A stretch of 22,970 nucleotides of DNA from JBPBQZ01 sp050955105 (GTDB lineage: Bacteria > Pseudomonadota > Gammaproteobacteria > Burkholderiales > Burkholderiaceae): assembly GCA_050955105.1 (NCBI GenBank), contig JBPBQZ010000068.1:1-22970 (forward strand). The letters are read 5' to 3'. The first letter of the stretch is position 1; every line of letters starts with the position of its first letter. Position numbers and translations under genes: made by a program. Shown here piece by piece: positions 15,017 to 22,293 of this stretch. The notes beneath the pieces are model-generated. The model made no database searches and was not told the DNA's origin. It saw only the letters and a list, made by a program, of their open reading frames with translations.

Positions 15017-15604
15017 TTAATCTTCGAAGTGAATGCCCAGCTCCTTGCGCTCCTGGAACACCTTGTCTTGCTGATCGCGGCGACCGACCACCGGCTGGCC
15101 GACGGCCTGCGGCGCATTGGTCGGCACGTCCACCACTTGCTTCCAGTCTTGCACCAGCGTGCGGCGCGAAATGCGCCATTCACCATTGCGGCGCTCGAAG
15201 CGGTCGACATAACGCGAACATGTCAACAGGTCGCGCGCGGTCGGGGGCCCTTCCTGACCGCTGGCCAGTTGGCTCAACGCGGCGCTGGCTTCGGCCGGAT
15301 AACGCTGCACCGTACGCACATAGGTTTCTACCAGCGCGGCGTCGGGCGAGGCGAACTCGATCAGCATATTGCTGATCGAATGCATCGAAAACGGAATCGG
15401 TTTGTGGCGAGCGCTGATCCACGTAATCAGATCGTCGACGCCACCATTGAAAATGCCGTGCGCATCGGTCGCGTCCGGGTGGAACACTTTGCGCATCTCG
15501 ACCAGATCCAAGCGGTCGACCGAACGACACCAGCGGTACATCACGTCCTGGATCTGTGCGCGGTCGGCGAGTCGTTCGGGTGTGTATTGATCCTGCCGTT
15601 TCAT
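15017..15604 (-). CDS. SnoaL/NTF2-like family protein
   Basis: A 195-residue protein of the SnoaL_4/NTF2-like cone fold. RAQIQDVMYRWCRSVDRLD followed by FHPDATDAHGIFNGG (about residues 15-55) is the standard N-terminal helix and strand block, with Tyr, Asp and His candidates lining the pocket. A later RYVDRFERRNGEWRISRRTL (about 130-149) is the family's C-terminal beta hairpin. ATG 15604 was chosen because the only longer start is a TTG in an intergenic frame. The 50-residue C-terminal tail is longer than usual. Relatives include scytalone dehydratase, ketosteroid isomerase and dioxygenase beta subunits, so an isomerase or dehydratase step is possible. It ends the leftward operon, 39 bases after the PrpD-like gene. 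Confidence 0.8.
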   Translation of the reverse strand: MKRQDQYTPERLADRAQIQDVMYRWCRSVDRLDLVEMRKVFHPDATDAHGIFNGGVDDLITWISARHKPIPFSMHSISNMLIEFASPDAALVETYVRTVQRYPAEASAALSQLASGQEGPPTARDLLTCSRYVDRFERRNGEWRISRRTLVQDWKQVVDVPTNAPQAVGQPVVGRRDQQDKVFQERKELGIHFED

Positions 15605-15643
15605 ATCTCGATTTCCCAAAGGTGTTGGCGAAAAAATGAGTGC

Positions 15644-17086
15644 TCAGTCGGCGCGATTCAGCAAGCGCGTCAGGGCATTGACGTCGTCGAGGCGATCCAG
15701 CGACATCACCACCTCGGCCATTTCATCCACGCGTGCGGCGCGCGCGGACGAATCCGCATGCGGGGCACGCGCAAGGCGCTTGAATTTGGCGATCACGTCG
15801 TCGGCGTCGAAGGCTGGCGCACCCTCCCAGGTGTCGCCGCGCGCAAACTCGGTGGCAGTACGGAAGGTCTGGCCGCGCGCATGGATGACCGCACTCGACG
15901 GCACTTTCAGCACGCCTTCTTCGAGGCCCCAGGTACGCGGGTCATAGCCGGTTTCGTCTACGCCCAAGTGCATGCGGCGGCGCATCGCGCGCGCCTTCTC
16001 GCCCTTCATGTTCTCTTCAGTGAACCAGTCCGGGCCCGGCGGCACGCCGAGCGCGATCATCGCCGCGGCATGCGCGAAGCTGAAGGTCGCCGCCACCAGA
16101 TTGGCCGGATCCTCTTCCGAACCGAAGGCCGGATACGGAATCATCGGGAACGACAGCAAGTCCACCGATTCGATCTCGTCGGCCCGCAAGCTGTGTGTCT
16201 CAATAAGTTCGCTATAGGCCGTCAGTGCATAGTGAATCCAGCGGCAGCACGGCCAGAATTTGATAGAGGTTTCAGGCAGGTACCAGCGCTCCAGCAAGCC
16301 TTCGGTAAGCGCCGTCGGATTAAGGATGACGCCGCTGAACACTTGCGCGTAGCTGTCCGTATCGAAAATGTTGCGTACCCCACGCACACCGGCAATCGCA
16401 TGCCGCGCCGCCATCAAGCCGCCTTGCGCGTTCCAGCCGGTATCCGCATATTTGATGGTACCGAGTTCGACGTCACGGCCCCACTGGCGCGACCAGTCGC
16501 GGCCCACCATGTATTGCGCGCACAAGCCATAGGCATTCGCCAGCTGATCGGCGTCGGCCTGCAGCAGGCGTGCCGCGGCGGTACAAGCACCGTGCACACC
16601 TTGGCCTGGGCCGACCAGGCCGGTCCAGCCCTTGGCGCGGCCTTGTTCGTCGAGGGTGACGCGCGGGCTCAAGTAATTACCGAGCCGCACACCGACATCG
16701 AAGCCCATCACTACCGCGGCGATCACCGACTTGCCGTCCAGCTTGTGATGTTCGGCCAGCGCCAACGCGGTGCTCAGCGTGGCTTGCGCATGGTGTCCTT
16801 GCACCTTGTAGCACTCGTCGATATCGAGCACGTTGGCGAGCCGGCCGTTGGCCCAGGCCGCCATCGAAATCGAGGCCTTTTGACCCGTGCCCCAGACGGT
16901 CGCCGCGCCATCGCTTTCCGCCTCGACGATCTGGCGCACGGCCAGACCGGGCTCGGTGTTCACCGCGCCGATCGCGCAGCCGATGGTGTCGAGAATCAAT
17001 AACTTTGCCGATTTGATGACATCGGCGGGAATGTCTTCATAACGCGTGTCGAGCGCGAAGCTGGCTAACTGGCGGGTGATGGTCAT
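15644..17086 (-). CDS. MmgE/PrpD family protein
   Basis: A 480-residue member of the 2-methylcitrate dehydratase/cis-aconitate decarboxylase family. Supporting blocks are the N-terminal helices with KLLILDTIGCAIGA (28-41), the active-site region WANGRLANVLDIDECY (78-93) followed by QGHHA, GPGQGVHGACTAAARLL, and the lid segment KFWPCCRWIHYAL. The usual His-x-x-Asp-x-Asp-Asp (or Arg-x-x-Asp-x-Asn-Asp) signature reads Asn85-Val-Leu-Asp88-Ile-Asp90-Glu91 here. Chemistry may therefore differ from PrpD or IRG1. AGGA in the leader supports ATG 17086. The family dehydrates or decarboxylates polycarboxylic acids; the substrate here is unknown. It follows the FAD enzyme gene by 107 bases, which contain a strong hairpin. 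Confidence 0.87.
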   Translation of the reverse strand: MTITRQLASFALDTRYEDIPADVIKSAKLLILDTIGCAIGAVNTEPGLAVRQIVEAESDGAATVWGTGQKASISMAAWANGRLANVLDIDECYKVQGHHAQATLSTALALAEHHKLDGKSVIAAVVMGFDVGVRLGNYLSPRVTLDEQGRAKGWTGLVGPGQGVHGACTAAARLLQADADQLANAYGLCAQYMVGRDWSRQWGRDVELGTIKYADTGWNAQGGLMAARHAIAGVRGVRNIFDTDSYAQVFSGVILNPTALTEGLLERWYLPETSIKFWPCCRWIHYALTAYSELIETHSLRADEIESVDLLSFPMIPYPAFGSEEDPANLVAATFSFAHAAAMIALGVPPGPDWFTEENMKGEKARAMRRRMHLGVDETGYDPRTWGLEEGVLKVPSSAVIHARGQTFRTATEFARGDTWEGAPAFDADDVIAKFKRLARAPHADSSARAARVDEMAEVVMSLDRLDDVNALTRLLNRAD

Positions 17087-17104
17087 GACGGTCCTGCGGG
17101 TTGG

Positions 17105-17130
17105 GCACAGCGGCCAGATAGCCGCTGTGC
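17105..17130. repeat. 10-bp perfect hairpin in the FAD enzyme-PrpD intercistronic gap
   Basis: GCACAGCGGC and GCCGCTGTGC pair perfectly around the loop CAGATA. It begins 18 bases upstream of the PrpD-like ATG. No T tract follows, so it is more likely an mRNA processing or stability element or an attenuator than a terminator. Confidence 0.5.
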
Positions 17131-17193
17131 GGTGCGGTGCGAACGTTACGGATGGCTACGAGTGGCTCGCGCGCGAACGCGCGGTGAAGCAAC

Positions 17194-18648
17194 TCAGGCC
17201 GCGTGGGCAGTGCTGCTGCCAGCCGGGTTCAAGGGCTTCGATCCTTGCGGCCGCACGCCCGCGCGAACCAACGCGTCGGTGGCAGCGATGCGACCGAAGA
17301 TGCAACCCTTGGCCAGCGACGATCCGCTCATATAAGTTTCGCCGTGGAAGCCGCCCATCACTTCGCCAGTGGCGTACAGGCCAGGAATCGATTCCTTGTA
17401 GACATCGAGCACGTGCGCTTGCTCGTTCACACGCAAGCCGCAGTAGGTCGAGGTCAAGCCGGTGGTGCAAGGCAGCGCATAGAACGGCGCCTGCTCGACA
17501 CGCGTGGGCTTGCCGTAGCCGGTGCTCAGCGAATCGCGTTCGAACTCGTCGGCTTCCTTGCCATCGACGGCGGCGTTGTAATGTGTCACGGTGGCACGCA
17601 AGGCGGCCACGTCGATGCCGACTTTCTCGGCCAGTTCGTCCAGCGTATCGGCCTGCACCAGCAATCCCGACTTCAGCGCGCTCTCATAGTCGGCGACGGT
17701 CGGCAGCGGCGACGATTGCGCCATCACTTGCGAGTCGAACACCTGGAACGCCAGTGCGTTCGGTTGCTGCAGGCAGTAGTCGCCGATCACTTTATAAGAT
17801 ACCGATTCCTTGACGAAGCGCTTGCCTGCCGCGTTCACGACGATGGCACCGCGATACATCGACGAGACGATGCGCGGCGCAATCTCTTCAGTGCCCGGGA
17901 TCGGCGTACGCACCGGCGCACCGAAGGTGCCCTTTACATAACCGATGTCGATCAGGTCGGCGCCCAGCGCCCAGGCCATGCGCAAGCCATCGCCAGTGTT
18001 GCCTTCACCGCCCATCGGCTTGGCTGCCAGCAGATGCGGTACGAAGCGCTCGACCAGGTCGGTGGCGCGCGAGAAGCCGCCGGTGGCGATCACCACGCCG
18101 CCGCGCGCCAGAATTTTTTCACCGTTGGACAGCACCACACCGGTGACCACACGGTCGCCCGCGGCGCCCTCGGTCAACAGACGTTCGACGCCGGCGTTTT
18201 CGCGAAACGTAACGCCGGCCTTCAAGGCTTCGGAGTGCAAGGTCTCGAGCACGCGCACTGGGTTGATACTGTGATTGCGCGGCACCGACTGCGCGCCGCT
18301 GAGCGACACTTTGTCGAAGGTCAGGCCCATCGCTTCGAGCCATTTGTAGGCACCGTACTGCTCGCTCGCATAGATATGCACGAGCGCGCGATCGTTGCGG
18401 TATTTGCCCGCCTTCATCAAGTCTTCTTCGAGAATCTCAGCCGTGTCTTGCACGCCGGATTTCTGCTGCGCGGCCGTGCCGGCGAACGCGAACGCACCAC
18501 CGCACATGCGGGTGCTGCCACCGTAGCGTGCGGTTTTTTCCAGCAGCAGCACGGCGCCGCCCTGGCGCGCGGCTTCCAGCGCGGTGCAATGGCCAGCCAT
18601 GCCCGCGCCAATTACGATGACGTCGAAGGCTTGTTGTGTGGTGCTCAT
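17194..18648 (-). CDS. FAD-dependent oxidoreductase (fumarate reductase/ketosteroid dehydrogenase superfamily)
   Basis: A 484-residue FAD_binding_2 flavoprotein. The dinucleotide motif VIVIGAGMAGHCTALEAA (10-27) ends its beta strand at Glu37. GGVVIATGGFSR is the second FAD contact. YATGEVMGGFHGETYMSGSS (425-444) then LAKGCIFGRIAA is the C-terminal FAD cap. Soluble fumarate reductases have His-Gly-x-Asn-Arg here, the Arg binding the substrate carboxylate; this protein has HGETYMSG, with Tyr439 three residues before Gly442. That is closer to TcuA-like and ketosteroid-dehydrogenase-like enzymes. There is no signal peptide or heme motif, so it is cytoplasmic. AGGAG seven bases before ATG 18648 is a good ribosome site. 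It probably introduces or reduces a C=C bond next to a carbonyl. Confidence 0.85.
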   Translation of the reverse strand: MSTTQQAFDVIVIGAGMAGHCTALEAARQGGAVLLLEKTARYGGSTRMCGGAFAFAGTAAQQKSGVQDTAEILEEDLMKAGKYRNDRALVHIYASEQYGAYKWLEAMGLTFDKVSLSGAQSVPRNHSINPVRVLETLHSEALKAGVTFRENAGVERLLTEGAAGDRVVTGVVLSNGEKILARGGVVIATGGFSRATDLVERFVPHLLAAKPMGGEGNTGDGLRMAWALGADLIDIGYVKGTFGAPVRTPIPGTEEIAPRIVSSMYRGAIVVNAAGKRFVKESVSYKVIGDYCLQQPNALAFQVFDSQVMAQSSPLPTVADYESALKSGLLVQADTLDELAEKVGIDVAALRATVTHYNAAVDGKEADEFERDSLSTGYGKPTRVEQAPFYALPCTTGLTSTYCGLRVNEQAHVLDVYKESIPGLYATGEVMGGFHGETYMSGSSLAKGCIFGRIAATDALVRAGVRPQGSKPLNPAGSSTAHAA

Positions 18649-18813
18649 GCGATGACTCCTGAGATCGAATTCTGCGAGGCATTGCGCGCGTTGCAGGCAA
18701 GCGTCGGCTTTTTAGAGATAAGCGGCTAGGCGAGCGGCGCCGCTCGGGCCGGGCCGCCGAGACGACGCCGGGTGCATTGACAAGCCTCGGCACCGCCTTG
18801 TTTCTGAATGGTC

Positions 18814-18831
18814 TATCCTTTTGAGAGGATA
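18814..18831. promoter_or_regulatory. Candidate operator: inverted repeat over the -10 element
   Basis: TATCCTTTTGAGAGGATA has six-base perfect arms (TATCCT/AGGATA) around six bases. It covers the -10 hexamer and the predicted start of the leftward transcript. It does not resemble the TGGT-N3-ACCA sites of region 1, so a different regulator, not encoded in this window, is expected. Confidence 0.55.
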
Positions 18832-18855
18832 AGTGTCGGCAGGCCGCGTTGTCAA
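18826..18855 (-). promoter_or_regulatory. Sigma70-type promoter with consensus -35
   Basis: On the minus strand a perfect TTGACA (18855-18850) is followed after 18 bases by TATCCT (18831-18826), four of six matches to the -10 consensus. Transcription would start near 18819, giving a roughly 170-base leader before ATG 18648. Confidence 0.6.
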
Positions 18856-18946
18856 TGGTCGGTCCGTTCACGCGGCGTCTCGAAAACCCTTGAGCAGGGT
18901 TCTCCTCGCCGCCCGGCCGCATCTCGCAATGTTGCTGAAAGCCGCT

Positions 18947-19753
18947 TCAGGAAGGCGTCAGGACGCGGCCGCCGCATACTGAAATACACTGACCACTGAC
19001 GTAGGCCGATAGGTCGGTCGTGAGAAATTCCAGCACGCCGGCGCAGTCTTCAGCGGTACCCAGGCGACGCAGGGGAATCTGCTCTTCGTCGGCGGAGGTG
19101 CCGATATTGCGCGCCGCGGACAGCGCCTTGATACGCGCGGTGGCGATCGAACCAGGCGACAGGCAATTCACGCGGATGCCATCGGGGCCGACTTCTTCGG
19201 CGAGAAAGCGCGTGAACTGGATCACCGCGGTCTTCGCCATCCCATAATGCGCGAGCGCGCCGCGCCGCACCGCCGGATACAGGCCGGCCATCGACGAAAC
19301 GTTGACGATGATGCCGGAATGCTGTGCGCGCATGGTCGGCACCACCGCCTGCGCACACAGAATGGTGCTGGTCATATTGACCTTGAACATCAGGTCGACG
19401 TCTTCTTGCGGCATCACCGAGGCCTTGCTGCGCTCAACCGGTGCAATCGCGCCGCCGGCGTTATTGACCAGAATATCGATGCGCCCGAATTCCGCCAGCG
19501 TGCGGTCGATCACGTTCTGCACGTCTTGCTGCTTGGTGAGGTCGCCCTGTACGCCGATGCTGCGGCGGCCCAGCGCGCGAATCTCATCGGGCACGGTCGC
19601 GGCGGTCAAGGTCTCGCCATATTGAGATGCGCCGTCCAGATTCAGGTCGGTAATGACGACGTCGGCGCCCAGGCTCGCCAGGCGCAGCGCGAAGGCCCGA
19701 CCGATACCGCGCGCCGAACCCGTGACGATGGCGACTTTTCCCGCTAGTTTCAT
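18947..19753 (-). CDS. SDR family NAD(P)-dependent oxidoreductase
   Basis: A 268-residue classical short-chain dehydrogenase. The cofactor loop TGSARGIG is at 11-18, Asp36 at the end of beta2 (VVITDLN) favours NAD(H), NNAG is at 97-100, the catalytic Ser153/154 pair is in VNVSSMAG, and Tyr170 and Lys174 are in HYGMAKTA. The C-terminal cofactor block reads SVCGGRVLTPS instead of IDGG. It starts 30 bases after the aldolase stop, so the two are one operon. The likely job is to oxidise a secondary alcohol before C-C cleavage or to reduce the reverse product. It is distinct from the SDR at 10656. Confidence 0.88.
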   Translation of the reverse strand: MKLAGKVAIVTGSARGIGRAFALRLASLGADVVITDLNLDGASQYGETLTAATVPDEIRALGRRSIGVQGDLTKQQDVQNVIDRTLAEFGRIDILVNNAGGAIAPVERSKASVMPQEDVDLMFKVNMTSTILCAQAVVPTMRAQHSGIIVNVSSMAGLYPAVRRGALAHYGMAKTAVIQFTRFLAEEVGPDGIRVNCLSPGSIATARIKALSAARNIGTSADEEQIPLRRLGTAEDCAGVLEFLTTDLSAYVSGQCISVCGGRVLTPS

Positions 19754-19783
19754 GACTGTCTCGTAAATAGATGTAGTGAACTC

Positions 19784-20590
19784 TTAACGACCGGCGCGTG
19801 CCACGGCTTCACGCCGTTCCCGCAAGCCGATCGACAGCACGCGGCGGTCGCTGACGCAATTGATGATGCTGGCGCCCGCGTCGACCCAGTAAGCGGTGTC
19901 TTTGGCGGCCGCATCGCCATCAGCCGACACCAGCGTCGCGTGAATCGGCAAACCGCGCGCACGCGAATGCGCGAGCAGCGGCTGCAATGCCTGCAACACC
20001 TGCGGGTGCTTCATGTCGCCATGGAAACCCATCGCCTGTGCCAGATCGAAGATGCCGAGAAACACTGCGTCGAGACCCGGCACCGCAGCGATTTCCTCGA
20101 AATTGCGCAGCCCTTCTTCGCATTCGATGGCCAGCGCCAGAAAGATCTCTTCGTTCGAATGGCGTGCGAAAGCCTGCCAATCTTCAGCCAGATGGCGGGT
20201 GGCGCGCGTGCTCGGGCAAGCGCCTCGCGCACCTTCGTTGCTGCCATCGAAATAGCGCGCGCCGCGCGCCGCCTCTTCGGCCTGCGCACGGTTTTCGATC
20301 TGCGGCACCACCACGCCCATCGCGCCGGCGTCGAGCACGCGCTTGATGGTGACCGCGTCGCAACCCGGAATCCGTACGATCGGCGTGATGTCAACAGCTT
20401 CCGCCGCGCGGATCATCTGCACCACCACGTCGAAGCTGAAGGAACCATGTTCCCAGTCGATCATCGCGAAATCGTAGCCCGAGGCACCCACTACCTCGAC
20501 CACTTCGGGACTGGCGAACTGCACATTGACCCCTGTTGCCAGGCGCCCTTCGCGCAGGCACTGCTTGATTCGATTGACTCTGAGTTTCAT
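19784..20590 (-). CDS. HpcH/HpaI aldolase/citrate lyase family protein
   Basis: A 268-residue class II pyruvate-type aldolase. DFAMIDWEHGSFSFD (40-54) gives the active-site Asp45, Glu47 and His48, and IVRIPGCD has Arg73. GVVVPQIEN (92-100) is the family barrel motif, AIECEEG (154-160) carries the metal-binding Glu156, and GIFDLAQAMG (179-188) carries metal-binding Asp182. AGGAG eight bases before ATG 20590 decides the start over an upstream in-frame ATG at 20653. The enzyme would cleave a 4-hydroxy-2-oxo acid, or a related beta-hydroxy acid, to pyruvate or a similar keto acid plus an aldehyde. It is the first gene of the leftward catabolic cluster. Confidence 0.87.
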   Translation of the reverse strand: MKLRVNRIKQCLREGRLATGVNVQFASPEVVEVVGASGYDFAMIDWEHGSFSFDVVVQMIRAAEAVDITPIVRIPGCDAVTIKRVLDAGAMGVVVPQIENRAQAEEAARGARYFDGSNEGARGACPSTRATRHLAEDWQAFARHSNEEIFLALAIECEEGLRNFEEIAAVPGLDAVFLGIFDLAQAMGFHGDMKHPQVLQALQPLLAHSRARGLPIHATLVSADGDAAAKDTAYWVDAGASIINCVSDRRVLSIGLRERREAVARAGR

Positions 20591-20640
20591 ACCCCGCTCC
20601 TGATCGGACACGCCGCGGCGATGTCGCCGCGCGCTCATCA

Positions 20641-20652
20641 TGAGTGTACTCA
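20641..20652. promoter_or_regulatory. Candidate operator upstream of the aldolase gene
   Basis: TGAGTGTACTCA has five-base perfect arms around GT, 51 bases upstream of the aldolase ATG. On the minus strand it overlaps a possible -10 (TACACT). No good -35 accompanies it. A second 16-base palindrome (20615-20630) lies in the leader. Confidence 0.35.
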
Positions 20653-20713
20653 CTGTTTTCCCGCGGCGCGCCGGGGTTAACCCGGGGCCTGGAATTATGA
20701 GAGAGGGCGCCGC

Positions 20714-22225
20714 TTAAGGTAAGGCAAGAGCCTTAGAATCGAGCGCGGCGGTGTTCCAGCCGCCGCCCAGTGCCTTGATCAAGCCAACGCTGGCGGCCAT
20801 CTGCCGCCCGCTCAACTCGATCGCCGTGCGTTGCGTATCGAGCGCGGTAGTCTGGGCGACCACCACGTCGAGATAGGTCAAGGCGCCGTTGCGATAACGG
20901 TCGTTGACCGCGGCGAGCGCGCGCTGCGCCGCCTGCAGCGCGCCTTGCTCTACGACGGCTTCCTGCTGCAACTGCTGCAGTGCACTCAGTTGATCTTCCA
21001 CTTGCTGGAACGCCGTGAGCACGGTCTGCTGATACTCGGCCACCGTCTCATCGTACTGTGCGATGGCGCCCTCTTTCACAGCGCGTCGCTGACCGAAGTC
21101 AATGAGGCTCGCTGCCAGCGACGGACCCAGCGACCAGAATCGGCTGGGCGCCGTCAGCAACTGCGATAGCAGCGTCGACTCCAGGCCGCCCGTCACGCCC
21201 AGTGTCAGCGTCGGAAAAAATGCCGCCGTCGCCACGCCGATTTGCGCATTGGCCTGCGCCACGCGACGCTCGGCGGCGCCAATATCGGGACGCCGCTCCA
21301 GCAGTGTCGATGGCACGCCGGGCGGTACCGCGCGCGCCTGCAAGGGCACGTCGGCGGCGGGCAAGGTAAAGGTGGACGGCGATGCGCCGATCAACACCGC
21401 GATGGCGTGTTCGAGTTGCGCGCGCTGCACGGTGAGATCGATCGCCTGCGCTTGAGCGGTCTGCAGCTGCGTATCGGCGCGCGCCACATCGGCATAGGTG
21501 GCGATGCCTCCTGCCAGGCGGTTGCGCGTGAGCGTCAGCGCACGCTGGTAAGTGTCGACGGTGGCGGCGAACAACTTGATCTGCTGGTCGGTGGCGCGCA
21601 GCTGGAAATAATCGATCGCCAACGCGGCCTGCATCGACAGTAAGGCACCCTGCGCATCGGCGGCGCTGGCTTGCGCCCCGGCGCGCGCCGCTTCGGTGCT
21701 GCTCGCCACGCGGCCCCACAGGTCGGGCTCCCATGAAGCTTGCAGGGCGATTTGGTAATCGGGCAAGGTGATGCCGGCAGTGGCGCGATGTTGAACGTTG
21801 GCGGAGGTACGGGCACGGCTGTTCTGCGCTTGCAGACCCAGTGTCGGGAAGGCCTGTGAGCGCACTTGGGATACCAGCGCGCTGGCCTGCCGAAAGCGCG
21901 CCTCGGCAGCGCGCACGTCGCGGTTCTGCGCGGCCACCTGCTGCTCGAGGGCGTTCAGACTAGTGTCTTGAAAAAGCGTCCACCAGGCGCCGCGCGGCAC
22001 CGTGTCGGCGGGCTGCGCGACCTGCCAGGCCGAGTCGCCCGACGCGGGACTCGGCGTGGTCGGTGTCGGCGGCAATCCACCCGTAGCATCCGAGGCTGCG
22101 GAGCCCGCTGCGGGCGCGCCTCGATACTGAGCCGCGATCGGTGCGTCGGGCCGCTGATACTTGGGGCCGACCGTGCAGCCGAGCAAGCTCGCCAGCGCGG
22201 TGAGCGCGAGCGTGGCCTGCTTCAT
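20714..22225 (-). CDS. NodT-family outer-membrane efflux lipoprotein
   Basis: A 503-residue TolC/OprM-type outer-membrane factor. MKQATLALTALASLLGC is a lipoprotein signal peptide with lipobox LLGC and lipidated Cys17. The next residues, TVGPKYQRPDAP, are the NodT-family hallmark. Two OEP repeats follow, including WEPDLWGRV, LRNRLAGG-type TRNRLAGGIATYADV, and LLERRPDIGAAERRVAQANAQIGVA, all strongly conserved in the family. GAAGG precedes ATG 22225. An alternative ATG at 22297 overlaps the adaptor stop as ATGA and would add 24 residues encoded by a 12-base tandem repeat. It forms the outer-membrane channel of a tripartite pump with the adaptor encoded just upstream. Substrates cannot be inferred. 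Confidence 0.9.
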   Translation of the reverse strand: MKQATLALTALASLLGCTVGPKYQRPDAPIAAQYRGAPAAGSAASDATGGLPPTPTTPSPASGDSAWQVAQPADTVPRGAWWTLFQDTSLNALEQQVAAQNRDVRAAEARFRQASALVSQVRSQAFPTLGLQAQNSRARTSANVQHRATAGITLPDYQIALQASWEPDLWGRVASSTEAARAGAQASAADAQGALLSMQAALAIDYFQLRATDQQIKLFAATVDTYQRALTLTRNRLAGGIATYADVARADTQLQTAQAQAIDLTVQRAQLEHAIAVLIGASPSTFTLPAADVPLQARAVPPGVPSTLLERRPDIGAAERRVAQANAQIGVATAAFFPTLTLGVTGGLESTLLSQLLTAPSRFWSLGPSLAASLIDFGQRRAVKEGAIAQYDETVAEYQQTVLTAFQQVEDQLSALQQLQQEAVVEQGALQAAQRALAAVNDRYRNGALTYLDVVVAQTTALDTQRTAIELSGRQMAASVGLIKALGGGWNTAALDSKALALP

Positions 22226-22285
22226 TCGGCCTTCGATTGGTCCTCCGATTCGGCCTTCGATTCGGCCTTCGATGCGGCCCGTCGA
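22225..22285. repeat. 12-base tandem repeat at the start of the NodT gene
   Basis: About five head-to-tail copies of TTCGGCCTTCGA. Units 1, 3 and 4 are exact (22225-22236, 22249-22260, 22261-22272), unit 2 is diverged, and unit 5 is 13 bases long. On the coding strand it spells a repeating Arg-Ile-Glu-Gly peptide between the two possible starts. Confidence 0.8.
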
Positions 22286-22293
22286 TCGACGCT

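Larger units (their letters stand above)
18649..18946 (-). promoter_or_regulatory. Leader and promoter region of the FAD enzyme-PrpD-SnoaL operon
   Basis: A 298-base gap between two leftward genes, without a coding frame of its own. It holds a promoter (18826-18855), an inverted repeat over its -10 (18814-18831), and a predicted leader of about 170 bases. The leader contains a 16-base perfect palindrome, CGAGCGGCGCCGCTCG (18731-18746). The length and content suggest that the FAD enzyme gene opens a separately regulated transcript. Confidence 0.55.

Noticed and set aside
14987..17002. Very long rightward open frame opposite the PrpD-like and SnoaL-like genes
   Set aside because: It is antisense to clear family members, has His/Arg/Gly-rich low-complexity composition and no recognisable domain. 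Such frames arise from the GC-biased codon use of the real genes.
17203..18729. 508-codon rightward open frame opposite the FAD enzyme gene
   Set aside because: It lies wholly antisense to a flavoprotein with intact FAD motifs, and its composition is that of a shadow frame.
20671..20690. CCGGGGTTAACCCGGGG dyad as terminator of the NodT gene
   Set aside because: Only five perfectly paired bases per side with no loop and no T tract. Too weak to annotate.
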